A stretch of 6,318 nucleotides of DNA from NCBI GenBank assembly GCA_002707335.2, contig PAMN02000009.1, forward strand, positions 1 through 6,318. The letters run 5' to 3'. Positions 1 through 4,207 of this stretch are shown here, one piece after another (the stretch's first letter is position 1; every line of letters begins with the position of its first letter). Made by a program: the position numbers and the translations under genes. Below the pieces are notes generated by a model that did not search any database, was not told where the DNA came from, and saw nothing but the letters and a program-made list of their open reading frames with translations. This DNA is from Methanobacteriota archaeon. GTDB lineage: Archaea; Thermoplasmatota; Poseidoniia; Poseidoniales; Poseidoniaceae.

Positions 1-1
1 G

Positions 2-439
2 ACTCCGGGGGACGGGGCTAGAATTCTTGCTTTTGATGCTATTCTAGAACTACAAAGAGACCTTATTTTACCACCAGATAACTTTACACTTTCACTAAAC
101 ATCGTTGAGGATGGTTATCGCAAATCAGCAAGAACCACTGCAGGCAACTTCACAAGGAACGAATCAACATCTGCTGAATTAAATGCTTCAAAATTAAATC
201 CTAGAGGAGAAGAGGGAGTATTTGAGGCTGATAGTGCTGAGGAGTTGATGCAGCAATTGCTAAATCAACCTGGGGCTAGATTTGGCCAAGGAGAATGGGT
301 TTGGACAGTAGTTGCCCAGGATGCTGATCCTGATGCATTTATTCCAGGGACTATTGACCCAGATGAAGGTAATGACTGGAACTTGAAAATAGAAATTCGG
401 GTCTTAGTGCCGCAATTAACAGAAGTTGCTGAAGAATAA
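2..439 (+). CDS. C-terminal part of an unrecognised, probably extracellular protein
   Basis: The reading frame is open from base 2 to a TAA at 437-439, giving 145 visible codons; the start lies outside the window. I do not recognise the family. The visible fragment has four N-x-S/T sequons close together (fragment residues N27, N49, N53, N61), which fits an N-glycosylated secreted archaeal protein. It then has an alpha-helical stretch (ADSAEELMQQLLNQPGARF), a Trp-containing strand (GEWVWTVVAQ), an acidic loop (DPDEGNDW) that could bind a divalent cation, and a final beta strand (LKIEIRVLVPQL). There is no membrane anchor in the visible C-terminus. The stop codon directly abuts the stop of the convergent gene at 440. 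That it is coding is fairly sure, from the long open frame and natural-looking composition; extracellular location is inferred from the sequons alone. Confidence 0.75.
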   Translation, partial: TPGDGARILAFDAILELQRDLILPPDNFTLSLNIVEDGYRKSARTTAGNFTRNESTSAELNASKLNPRGEEGVFEADSAEELMQQLLNQPGARFGQGEWVWTVVAQDADPDAFIPGTIDPDEGNDWNLKIEIRVLVPQLTEVAEE

Positions 440-793
440 TCAACCAAACTGAATTGGTTGCACAGTCTTCCAATTTGCATTAGCCAATTTCTTAGCTTTC
501 CCGTCTGCTATAATTGGATGAATGTGACTCAATCTTCCGTGCATTCCAGTGACGCTGAATTTTACTCGCAATTCGACCTGCCTATCTCTTTCAGCGGCTT
601 CCATTTGCTCGGAGTCAAGATCTATGTTTGCCATTTCTTTTCCTGATGTAGCAGAACTGATTGAAAATCTTGTACCTGTAATGTGCGCTCTTGGTCTAAA
701 GTCCATATCGTTTGGATTATTCATCTCAACTTCAAGGTCTATTGATAGGTAATCACGAATGCCAACGCGCTTGATAACTATGGAATCAACCAT
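440..793 (-). CDS. Small hypothetical protein, possibly LEA14/WHy-like beta-sandwich
   Basis: This 117-residue protein starts at ATG 793-791 and ends at TGA 442-440. It has no signal peptide or membrane helix. The pattern is a first strand region (SIDLEVEMNNPND, residues 17-29) with an N-P-N turn, a second strand segment (AHITGTRFSI), a charged stretch (residues 55-72) and a later strand (VELRVKFSVTG). An alternating hydrophobic strand followed by NPN is reminiscent of the LEA14/WHy (water stress and hypersensitive response) domain of small cytoplasmic archaeal proteins. This is an impression from pattern, not an established assignment. No clear Shine-Dalgarno site lies before the ATG, so the mRNA may be leaderless. 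The gene is convergent with the upstream partial gene (no gap) and divergent from the winged-helix gene at 902. Overlapping plus-strand frames in this stretch look like shadows. Confidence 0.65.
   Translation of the reverse strand: MVDSIVIKRVGIRDYLSIDLEVEMNNPNDMDFRPRAHITGTRFSISSATSGKEMANIDLDSEQMEAAERDRQVELRVKFSVTGMHGRLSHIHPIIADGKAKKLANANWKTVQPIQFG
441..460. terminator. Hairpin at a convergent gene junction, possible terminator
   Basis: CAACCAA at 441-447 and TTGGTTG at 454-460 form a perfect 7-bp inverted repeat around a 6-nt loop. It begins within the stop codon of the minus-strand gene (440-442) and two bases after the stop of the plus-strand gene (439). The position fits a bidirectional end signal, but no T-run follows on either strand, so it is not a typical archaeal oligo-T terminator and could be chance. 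Confidence 0.25.
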
Positions 794-901
794 GACGATC
801 GTTTTACCCGACAGGCCACTGCTTCAAAATCTATCCTATTGTTTGGGGTTCTTGGGATAATACCCTATTCTTTCATAATGGTTGATGTTGATTTTTGTTG
901 T
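794..901. other. Divergent intergenic spacer, promoters not clearly defined
   Basis: These 108 bases separate two divergent genes and should hold promoters for both. A weak TATA-like stretch, TTCATAAT at 872-879, lies about 26 nt upstream of the ATG at 902 and would suit a leaderless transcript. GATAAT at 856-861 stands at a similar distance from the alternative ATG at 878. I see no convincing TATA box for the minus-strand gene, no Shine-Dalgarno site on either side, and no RNA gene. Confidence 0.3.
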
Positions 902-1171
902 ATGCCTCCACCTACAAACGGAATCGGTACTCAAAAGAAAGCAAGACTGCGAACACTAACCAATGAAATAAAGAGATTTATTTTTGCAAATCCAGGTTGT
1001 AGTGCACAATCCATTGTTTCTTACTTATCAAATGAAAAGAAATTCAGAAACCACGGGTTGACTCCTAGAAAAGTAGGTTTTTTCATTCCTAGACATCTAA
1101 AAACAGACGTTAGATGGTGGCAAGACCACACAGCAGGCCGTCGCGTTTATGGCCCTGATGCTGAAGAATAG
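902..1171 (+). CDS. Small winged-helix-like (putative DNA-binding) protein
   Basis: The protein has 89 residues if translation starts at ATG 902. In-frame alternatives are ATG 878 and TTG 839, but 902 gives a compact basic N-terminus and a TATA-like stretch at leaderless spacing. The body reads as helix 1 (LTNEIKRFIFANPG), helix 2 (CSAQSIVSYLSN), a probable recognition helix (TPRKVGFFIPRHL) and a strand-turn-strand wing (VRWWQDHTAGRRVYG). This order is that of a winged helix-turn-helix, and the basic composition suits DNA binding. There is no additional sensor or catalytic domain, so it could be a small regulator or chromatin-associated factor. The named family is unknown to me. The HAD phosphatase gene follows 37 nt downstream in the same direction with no clear promoter between, so the two are probably co-transcribed. 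The fold is inferred from the helix pattern only. Confidence 0.65.
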   Translation: MPPPTNGIGTQKKARLRTLTNEIKRFIFANPGCSAQSIVSYLSNEKKFRNHGLTPRKVGFFIPRHLKTDVRWWQDHTAGRRVYGPDAEE

Positions 1172-1208
1172 GCGACACAATCAAAGGCGCGAGTCGCGAG
1201 AATTACAC

Positions 1209-1874
1209 ATGGCAGGTGTAGCCGCATATTTTGACCTAGATGGGACACTACTAGATGCGTCTAGCGAAAAGACTCTAACCGCACTTGTTGCAAAAAGACG
1301 CCCATGGAGGATACCATGGGGTACAGCAATGTGGACACTTGGCTTGGTTAGTAATCTACTTCGGTTTCGCTCATTTTACGACGCAGCACGAAATAGAGGG
1401 CATCTTTCTCTTTGCAACTGGAAATACTTGGACAGCTATTCCAAGGAATTAGTAGAAGAAAAACTTGGGAAAATGATTCCAATCGAAGCATTGGAAAGAC
1501 TTGAATGGCACCGAGAGCAAGGTCATAGATTGATTCTAGTTACAGCCACAGTCAAGCCAATGGCTCTAGCAATGGGCGAATACCTTGGAATGGATGCTGT
1601 ATATGGTTGCGGGCCAAAGAAAATGAAAGGAATCCTCTCTGGATCCGAGATTGGTTGGGATGTGCCTCGAAGGAAAGGTAAAGTTCCCATCGTCCAAAAA
1701 GATGCCAAGGAGAATGAACACAATCTTTCCGATTGTTGGGGCTATGGCAATACATTTGCAGATTCATACTTCATGTCAATAGTTGGTAACCCTGTTGCAG
1801 TGAATGCAAAAGGGAAGTTCAAACGCCTTGCGGAAAGCAAAGGGTGGCTCCAATTTACATGGCTCATTGAGTAA
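1209..1874 (+). CDS. HAD-superfamily subfamily IB phosphatase
   Basis: The predicted 221-residue protein is a Mg-dependent phosphoaspartyl phosphatase of the HAD-IB group that includes SerB-like and CicA-like enzymes. Motif I is FDLDGTLL, with nucleophile D9 and acid/base D11. Motif II is LVTAT (T112). Motif III is the Lys in RKGKV (K158 or K156). Motif IV is GYGNTFAD (residues 178-185), followed by the typical VGNPVAVN and a closing KRLAESKGW segment. A helical cap lies between motifs I and II (about residues 20-100), including a hydrophobic stretch around residues 36-51. The first Asp of motif IV, usually GDSxxD, is Asn181 here, while D185 is kept. Substrate is unknown; small phosphomonoesters or phosphoserine-like compounds are typical for the group. 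I prefer ATG 1209 because motif I then lies at the usual distance from the N-terminus. The upstream in-frame ATG at 1149 would overlap the previous gene and add a basic tail. Confidence 0.85.
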   Translation: MAGVAAYFDLDGTLLDASSEKTLTALVAKRRPWRIPWGTAMWTLGLVSNLLRFRSFYDAARNRGHLSLCNWKYLDSYSKELVEEKLGKMIPIEALERLEWHREQGHRLILVTATVKPMALAMGEYLGMDAVYGCGPKKMKGILSGSEIGWDVPRRKGKVPIVQKDAKENEHNLSDCWGYGNTFADSYFMSIVGNPVAVNAKGKFKRLAESKGWLQFTWLIE

Positions 1875-1883
1875 CCCGTCGTG

Positions 1884-1890
1884 CTTAAAT
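1884..1890 (+). promoter_or_regulatory. TATA-like box of the tRNA-Arg gene
   Basis: CTTAAAT lies about 27 nt upstream of the first base of the tRNA (1914), the spacing expected for an archaeal TATA box that directs initiation at or just before the tRNA 5' end. It falls in the 39-nt gap after the HAD phosphatase stop codon. The surrounding bases show no strong BRE, so the assignment rests on position and match alone. Confidence 0.5.
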
Positions 1891-1913
1891 GGGTTGTCTA
1901 GGTCGCTGGTTTA

Positions 1914-1990
1914 GGCCCTATAGTGTAGCCTGGATATCACAGTGGCTTGCGGAGCCACGAACCCGTGTTCGAATCGCGGTGGGGCCGCCA
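1914..1990 (+). tRNA. tRNA-Arg (anticodon GCG) with encoded CCA
   Basis: A complete cloverleaf can be drawn. The acceptor stem pairs GGCCCTA (1914-1920) with TGGGGCC (1980-1986), including one T-G pair. The D arm is GTG...CAC, with a mismatch at the 13-22 position, and the D loop holds the GG pair. The anticodon stem is GTGGC/GCCAC around the loop TTGCGGA, giving anticodon GCG, which reads Arg codons CGC and CGU. A short variable loop (GAAC) follows, then the T arm CCGTG-TTCGAAT-CGCGG. The discriminator is G1987 and a genomic CCA occupies 1988-1990. There is no intron in the anticodon loop. The next base begins the stop codon of the convergent membrane-protein gene, so no spacer exists for trailer or terminator. 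Confidence 0.95.
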
Positions 1991-2590
1991 TTATTCTTCT
2001 TCGACGAATAGTTCGACTTTTTGATCAAGTGCAGCTCTTGCAGAGGCATTGAGTATAGGTAGAGCAGATGTTGCAGCACAAACTACCATGCATATCCCAC
2101 ACAGATATCCCGATATTTTGTTAGCCAAAATCAAGGCATCAGGCAACATATCCACCGATATGTTGTAGATCATGTAATTCGCATAAACTCCTCCAATAGC
2201 CGCAATAGTTGCGCCACTTAACGCCAGTTTGACCCCGATAGATTTCAGTCTGAAGATTTGAATTCCACCTAAAGCGACTGCAAAACCTCCAACAAGAACA
2301 CTCCACCCCCTAAGTGAATATGCACCACTGTCTCTTGCTTCATCATGAAATTCCTGATATTCATCATCGGTAATATTTTGATTATTTGCTTCTCGTACAT
2401 TTGTCAATAAGGCATCCAATTCTTCTTGGCTTAATTGGTCGGTGTTTGCAAGAGAAATATCTCCATAAGCAGCCAATATCATCATTATAGAGCCTACAAC
2501 CAGCAACAATCCAATTGTTTTGGGCCCCTTTCGATCAGGTCTAGTTGCAAACAAATCAGCAGGAGGTGCCAGTGAATCTGCAGAACTCAT
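1991..2590 (-). CDS. Four-helix integral membrane protein, unknown function
   Basis: The protein has 199 residues from ATG 2590. A start at ATG 2620 would add ten residues and overlap the preceding gene by 14 nt. I prefer 2590, which leaves a 16-nt gap, but neither has a well-placed Shine-Dalgarno site. Four hydrophobic helices are visible at about residues 25-44 (TIGLLLVVGSIMMILAAYG), 95-113, 117-140 and 158-180. They follow a Pro/Ala-rich cytoplasm-like N-terminus with a basic RPDRKGPK before helix 1. A polar acidic loop of about 50 residues lies between helices 1 and 2 (SQEELDALLTNVREA, DDEYQEFHDEARD), possibly helical, with an NIT sequon, so it may face outside. The C-terminal tail is short and ends in EEE. 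Helices 3 and 4 are Gly/Ala-rich, suggesting close packing. It is the last gene of the presumed four-gene operon. I recognise no family and propose no function. Confidence 0.8.
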   Translation of the reverse strand: MSSADSLAPPADLFATRPDRKGPKTIGLLLVVGSIMMILAAYGDISLANTDQLSQEELDALLTNVREANNQNITDDEYQEFHDEARDSGAYSLRGWSVLVGGFAVALGGIQIFRLKSIGVKLALSGATIAAIGGVYANYMIYNISVDMLPDALILANKISGYLCGICMVVCAATSALPILNASARAALDQKVELFVEEE

Positions 2591-2606
2591 ACGAATTGAA
2601 AAGTCA

Positions 2607-3017
2607 TCACTCAATTGCATCCACCAATCCTTTTTTCAATTGTTCGGGTATATTCTGAGACTCCATAGTAGTCATGTTTACACAAACGGTCACTTGTTCG
2701 CTTTGCCATAATAGGTCGCCTTGCTGATTTTTGAATACATACCTCCACTTACAAGATTTTGTTCCAACCTCTGTGATGGAAATTTCAGCATCTATTGTAT
2801 CACCGTATCTTAGAGGCTTGATGAATGATGACTTAACGTCAACAACTGGAAATCCTAAATTCAATTCATTGATTATTTCTGGATAACTTATTCCGCATAA
2901 TTCATCCCAAGATTCTTCAAAAAATCGGTGTGCTAGGTCAAATATTCTTGGATAATAAGAGACCCCCGCCATGTCAACCATAGGGAAGTCAACTCTCCTC
3001 GAAAGATGCACTGGCAT
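2607..3017 (-). CDS. Hotdog-fold acyl-CoA thioesterase (4HBT/YbgC-like)
   Basis: The 136-residue product from ATG 3017 has the length and motif of single-domain 4-hydroxybenzoyl-CoA thioesterase-type enzymes, which hydrolyse acyl-CoA thioesters in the cytoplasm, usually as tetramers. The key segment is FPMVDMAGVSYYPRIFD (residues 11-27). D15 aligns with the catalytic Asp of the family pattern D-x-A-G-I/V, followed by the usual aromatic YYPR and a central helix (LAHRFFEESWDELCG). Later strands alternate hydrophobics as expected: VDVKSSFIKPLRYGDTIDAEISI, then KWRYVFKNQQGDLLWQSEQVTVCVN. The phrase P-L-R-Y-G-D is also typical of this family. A GTG at 3038 would add seven residues and lies only 3 nt after the upstream stop, so translational coupling from there is possible. 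I prefer the ATG because homologues begin close to the first strand. The acyl substrate cannot be told from sequence. Confidence 0.88.
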   Translation of the reverse strand: MPVHLSRRVDFPMVDMAGVSYYPRIFDLAHRFFEESWDELCGISYPEIINELNLGFPVVDVKSSFIKPLRYGDTIDAEISITEVGTKSCKWRYVFKNQQGDLLWQSEQVTVCVNMTTMESQNIPEQLKKGLVDAIE

Positions 3018-3041
3018 AGTAGGCCTAGTAGATTCCACTAT

Positions 3042-3464
3042 TCAAGCATCTTCGGGTTTTGGCCATTTTTTTGCCAATACCTTAGCTAAATCATCATCTA
3101 GTTTTGCATTCCACCAATCGGAGCCTTGCCATATAGCGTACCTACCTCTTATGCCTCTAATGTCAGCACCTGCAAATGAGCAATTTTTGAAATTAGAAAG
3201 ATTCAACCTAGCCTTTCTCAAATCGGCTCCGCTGAAGTCGCAGTTATCGAAAGCAGACTTCATCAAATCGGCTTCAACCATGGAGGCTCTAGAAAAATTA
3301 GAGTCTACAAAATTACCTTCGGTCAAATCAGCGGAATCTAAAATCGTCCGCTTAAAGTTTGACTTGGGATGATTCCCTCTTCGAAGTAGAGCTTTCGCAT
3401 GGTTCTGAAAAGACCAATCCAAGGGCTCTTCCTTCCTGTCGGTGCTACTACCCGACATTACCAT
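3042..3464 (-). CDS. Pentapeptide-repeat protein
   Basis: This 140-residue protein has 14 consecutive five-residue repeats without interruption at residues 35-104 (SNFKR TILDS ADLTE ... CSFAG ADIRG), with the central L/F/I/M and preceding small residue of the A(D/N)Lxx pattern. Such runs fold into a right-handed quadrilateral beta-helix; 14 repeats make about 3.5 coils. A charged N-terminal segment (residues 1-34) and a Trp-rich C-terminal cap (YAIWQGSDWWNAKLDDDLAKVLAKKW) flank the solenoid. There is no signal peptide, so it is cytoplasmic. Some family members, such as Qnr and MfpA, mimic DNA to protect gyrase, but most are of unknown role and nothing here identifies a target. The start at ATG 3464 is supported by a GAGGTGA site 5 nt upstream. 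The second ATG at 3458 would be too far from it. The gene is second in the presumed operon. Confidence 0.9.
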   Translation of the reverse strand: MVMSGSSTDRKEEPLDWSFQNHAKALLRRGNHPKSNFKRTILDSADLTEGNFVDSNFSRASMVEADLMKSAFDNCDFSGADLRKARLNLSNFKNCSFAGADIRGIRGRYAIWQGSDWWNAKLDDDLAKVLAKKWPKPEDA

Positions 3465-3469
3465 TTATC

Positions 3470-3476
3470 TCACCTC
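3470..3476 (-). promoter_or_regulatory. Shine-Dalgarno site overlapping the upstream stop codon
   Basis: Read on the minus strand, GAGGTGA is perfectly complementary to the conserved archaeal 16S 3' end (UCACCUC) and lies 5 nt before ATG 3464 of the pentapeptide gene. Its first two bases are also the last two of the TGA that ends the winged-helix gene (3477-3475), giving TGAGGTGA. Stop and ribosome binding site are thus fused, which suggests coupled translation. It also decides the start codon of the downstream gene. Confidence 0.75.
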
Positions 3477-4014
3477 AATATCTGCTTTTGTTGTCCAGAT
3501 GTCCTCGGCCTTCTGGAGTTAAAATAGCGTAGCGATTCCTTTCCTTAGCCGAGGGAGGGGTTACTAGAAATCCTCTGTCTTTTAGTCTATTCAAGTAAAG
3601 TGAGAGATTGCCAGGTGGCTCCAAACCCGAATCTTCAAACAACTGGTCTATTACTCTTGGCGGGCTGTCATTAATCCCTTCGACATCTCTCAAGTAGTGA
3701 ATTGCTCCAAGAACTTGATCGGGTTTCTTTACTAAGTTGCAGTTATCGATTAGTGACTTGAAAGCAGAACCTCGCTCTGGAAGGCCTGCTGCTTTTGCAG
3801 CTTCGACAGCGGCGCTGATTGCTTTCTCTCTCGCGTTTCTTATTCTTGATAATGCGATTGACCATGTATCGTCATCGCGTATCCTAACCAATCTTTCATC
3901 CACACTGGATTGTGCGCCAGACAGGTCAATTTCAACGTCACCGGCTCTAATTATTACTCTCGCTTCGTCCTCCAAAAAAGCACCAACAGGGTGGTCCACT
4001 AACAAGTTATTCAT
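3475..4014 (-). CDS. Putative transcription regulator with C-terminal winged helix
   Basis: The protein has 179 residues. The N-terminal part (about 17-35) is a beta hairpin, ARVIIRAGDVEIDLSGAQ, of the type '(V/I)xxGxxEIxxSG' seen before helical linkers in several archaeal DNA-binding proteins. A helical segment follows (residues 50-77, ending AAVEAAKAAGL). The C-terminal half (about 96-175) reads as a winged helix-turn-helix: helix QVLGAIHYLRDVEG, helix PPRVIDQLFEDSG, recognition-type helix NLSLYLNRLKDRGFLVTPP, then a wing leading to RYAILTPEGRGHL, typical of PadR/MarR-like modules. There is no membrane segment or enzyme motif. ATG 4014 is the only start before an in-frame TAG, and it overlaps by ATGA with a small upstream frame. 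As first gene of the operon and beside the divergent promoter, it could regulate itself and the secreted-protein gene. That role is inferred. Confidence 0.8.
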   Translation of the reverse strand: MNNLLVDHPVGAFLEDEARVIIRAGDVEIDLSGAQSSVDERLVRIRDDDTWSIALSRIRNAREKAISAAVEAAKAAGLPERGSAFKSLIDNCNLVKKPDQVLGAIHYLRDVEGINDSPPRVIDQLFEDSGLEPPGNLSLYLNRLKDRGFLVTPPSAKERNRYAILTPEGRGHLDNKSRY

Positions 4015-4055
4015 AACCTTTCTATTCGTTCGTTTTCAAGAGATAATATAGACAA
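4011..4055 (-). CDS. Possible 14-codon leader micro-ORF
   Basis: On the minus strand a perfect GAGGTGA site (4066-4060) is followed after 4 nt by TTG at 4055-4053, opening a 14-codon frame (product MSILSLENERIERL if TTG is read as Met). Its TGA (4013-4011) overlaps ATG 4014 of the winged-helix gene as ATGA. The Shine-Dalgarno site would otherwise be 45 nt away from the annotated start, too far to serve it, and the only in-frame extension of that gene is blocked by TAG. The micro-ORF may therefore deliver ribosomes to the downstream start or act as a regulatory leader peptide. Its weak point is the TTG start and small size; chance is possible. Confidence 0.35.
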   Translation of the reverse strand: MSILSLENERIERL

Positions 4056-4059
4056 ATAC

Positions 4060-4066
4060 TCACCTC
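4060..4066 (-). promoter_or_regulatory. Strong Shine-Dalgarno motif in the regulator leader
   Basis: GAGGTGA on the minus strand is identical to the site before the pentapeptide-repeat gene. It stands 45 nt from ATG 4014 but only 4 nt from TTG 4055, so if functional it serves the micro-ORF rather than the regulator directly. Confidence 0.5.
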
Positions 4067-4089
4067 AATCGAAACTAGTGTCCCATTTT

Positions 4090-4095
4090 ACCTCC
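4090..4095 (-). promoter_or_regulatory. Second Shine-Dalgarno-like motif in the regulator leader
   Basis: GGAGGT on the minus strand is followed after three A residues by ATG GGA CAC TAG (4086-4075), a three-codon frame. If transcription starts about 25 nt from the TATA box centred near 4125, this site would be at the very 5' end of the mRNA. Whether ribosomes use it is unknown. Confidence 0.25.
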
Positions 4096-4115
4096 AAACT
4101 AGATTGTAAAATTAT

Positions 4116-4130
4116 GGAAAATTTAAATAA
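4116..4130. promoter_or_regulatory. BRE/TATA promoter element in the divergent spacer
   Basis: GGAAAATTTAAATAA contains a TTTAAATA box (4122-4129) preceded on the plus strand by a purine-rich GGAAAA, a good match to an archaeal BRE plus TATA. It would start plus-strand transcription near 4150, leaving a 5' leader of roughly 55-60 nt before ATG 4208. The core ATTTAAAT is a perfect palindrome, so the same box read on the minus strand (TTATTTAAAT) could start transcription near 4100 towards the regulator operon. BRE orientation favours the plus direction. The rest of the spacer (4131-4207) shows no Shine-Dalgarno site for the plus gene. Confidence 0.6.
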
Positions 4131-4207
4131 CAATAGCCAAAAAAAGTAATTTCCAAATTGATATTTCAAGGATAAGCACATGAAGTAGTGCCTTCCGAAT
4201 ACCAATC

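Noticed and set aside
458..752. Plus-strand frames opposite the small minus-strand gene
   Set aside because: Their products are Ser/Cys/Phe-rich with no domain pattern. The minus frame is longer, acidic/basic balanced and fits between its neighbours.
1187..1202. CGCG-AGT-CGCG pairing between the winged-helix and HAD genes
   Set aside because: Only four base pairs with a three-base loop and no T-run. Too weak for a terminator, and the two genes look co-transcribed.
1149..1208. N-terminal extension of the HAD phosphatase
   Set aside because: It would overlap the previous gene by 23 nt and add a very basic segment before motif I. ATG 1209 places the nucleophile at residue 9, as is usual in the family.
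1914..1990. tRNA gene as an attachment site of an integrated element
   Set aside because: No integrase, no repeated tRNA 3' fragment and no foreign-looking gene is visible within the window.
2971..3372. Plus-strand frame of 133 codons opposite the pentapeptide gene
   Set aside because: It lies antisense to the repeat gene and its Ser/Ala/Leu-rich product with recurring KSA-like units is the mirror of the five-codon repeat. The minus-strand gene has a clear family match and a Shine-Dalgarno site.
3737..4051. Plus-strand frame of 104 codons opposite the winged-helix gene
   Set aside because: The product has no recognisable pattern, while the opposite strand encodes a coherent winged-helix protein with ATGA overlap and operon context.
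4180..4188. ATG AAG TAG two-codon frame in the leader of the secreted protein
   Set aside because: It has no Shine-Dalgarno site and such short start-stop frames are expected by chance. The weak GCAC/GTGC pairing around it (4 bp) is also not convincing.
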